From Prevotellaceae bacterium UBA4336 (lineage in GTDB: Bacteria; Bacteroidota; Bacteroidia; Bacteroidales; Bacteroidaceae), in contig DGTM01000047.1 of NCBI GenBank assembly GCA_002394305.1, positions 13,207 to 19,133 on the forward strand: a stretch of DNA of 5,927 nucleotides, read 5' to 3'. This document shows, piece after piece, positions 5,904 to 5,927 of the stretch. The position numbers and the translations under genes are program-made. A model generated the notes under the pieces. The model was given only the letters and a program-made list of their open reading frames with translations. It was not told the DNA's origin and ran no database searches. The stretch's first letter is position 1. Each line of letters starts with the position of its first letter.

Positions 5904-5927
5904 AATTCAACTTTCGGAAGTAAAAGA

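Noticed and set aside
5842..5927. A Bacteroidota promoter (TTG about -33 with TAnnTTTG about -7) upstream of ftsE.
   Set aside because: The closest word on the minus strand, TAAAATTG, mismatches the consensus, and the nearest upstream TTG is only 13 bp away, too close for the usual spacing of about 19-20 bp.

Overview
The window reads as one unbroken minus-strand gene block from a member of the Bacteroidota, most likely Bacteroidales and probably Prevotella-like. The grounds are the protein sequences themselves (an FtsE-type ATPase, a two-ACT aspartokinase and a LysA of a kind I associate with this group), start codons with little or no Shine-Dalgarno sequence, and AT-rich 7-8 nt repeat words in junctions that contrast with moderately GC-rich genes. 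The genus is an inference; no rRNA or marker gene is present to fix it.

In transcription order (high to low coordinates): an AT-rich repeat-filled upstream region (5842-5927); an FtsE-like ABC ATPase (5137-5841); a 76-bp gap holding a strong imperfect hairpin; aspartokinase lysC (3747-5060); a 32-bp gap; diaminopimelate decarboxylase lysA (2539-3714); a 38-bp gap; a small degenerate GT-A/family 2 glycosyltransferase-like protein (1973-2500); a DedA-family membrane protein whose ATG directly abuts the preceding stop (1346-1972); and, 2 bp later, a signal-peptide-bearing predicted outer-membrane beta-barrel (81-1343). The last 80 bp (1-80) hold two copies of a 22-bp-spaced direct repeat and no supportable gene. 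No stretch over 300 bp lacks a gene.

Functionally, lysC and lysA are the first and last steps of the aspartate-to-lysine route, whose penultimate product, meso-diaminopimelate, also feeds peptidoglycan. The flanking genes are also envelope-related: a divisome-type ATPase upstream, and a sugar-transferase-like protein, a DedA protein (a family that includes polyprenyl-phosphate transporters) and an outer-membrane protein downstream. The tight spacing supports co-transcription at least of the last three; a shared envelope role is inference.

I found no clear sign of a new defence, mobile or RNA system. The points most worth a second look are the glycosyltransferase-like protein without its DXD motif, the octamer repeat that encodes that protein's C-terminus and stop codon, the related repeat array upstream of ftsE, the lysC leader hairpin, and the uncharacterised barrel protein coupled to dedA.
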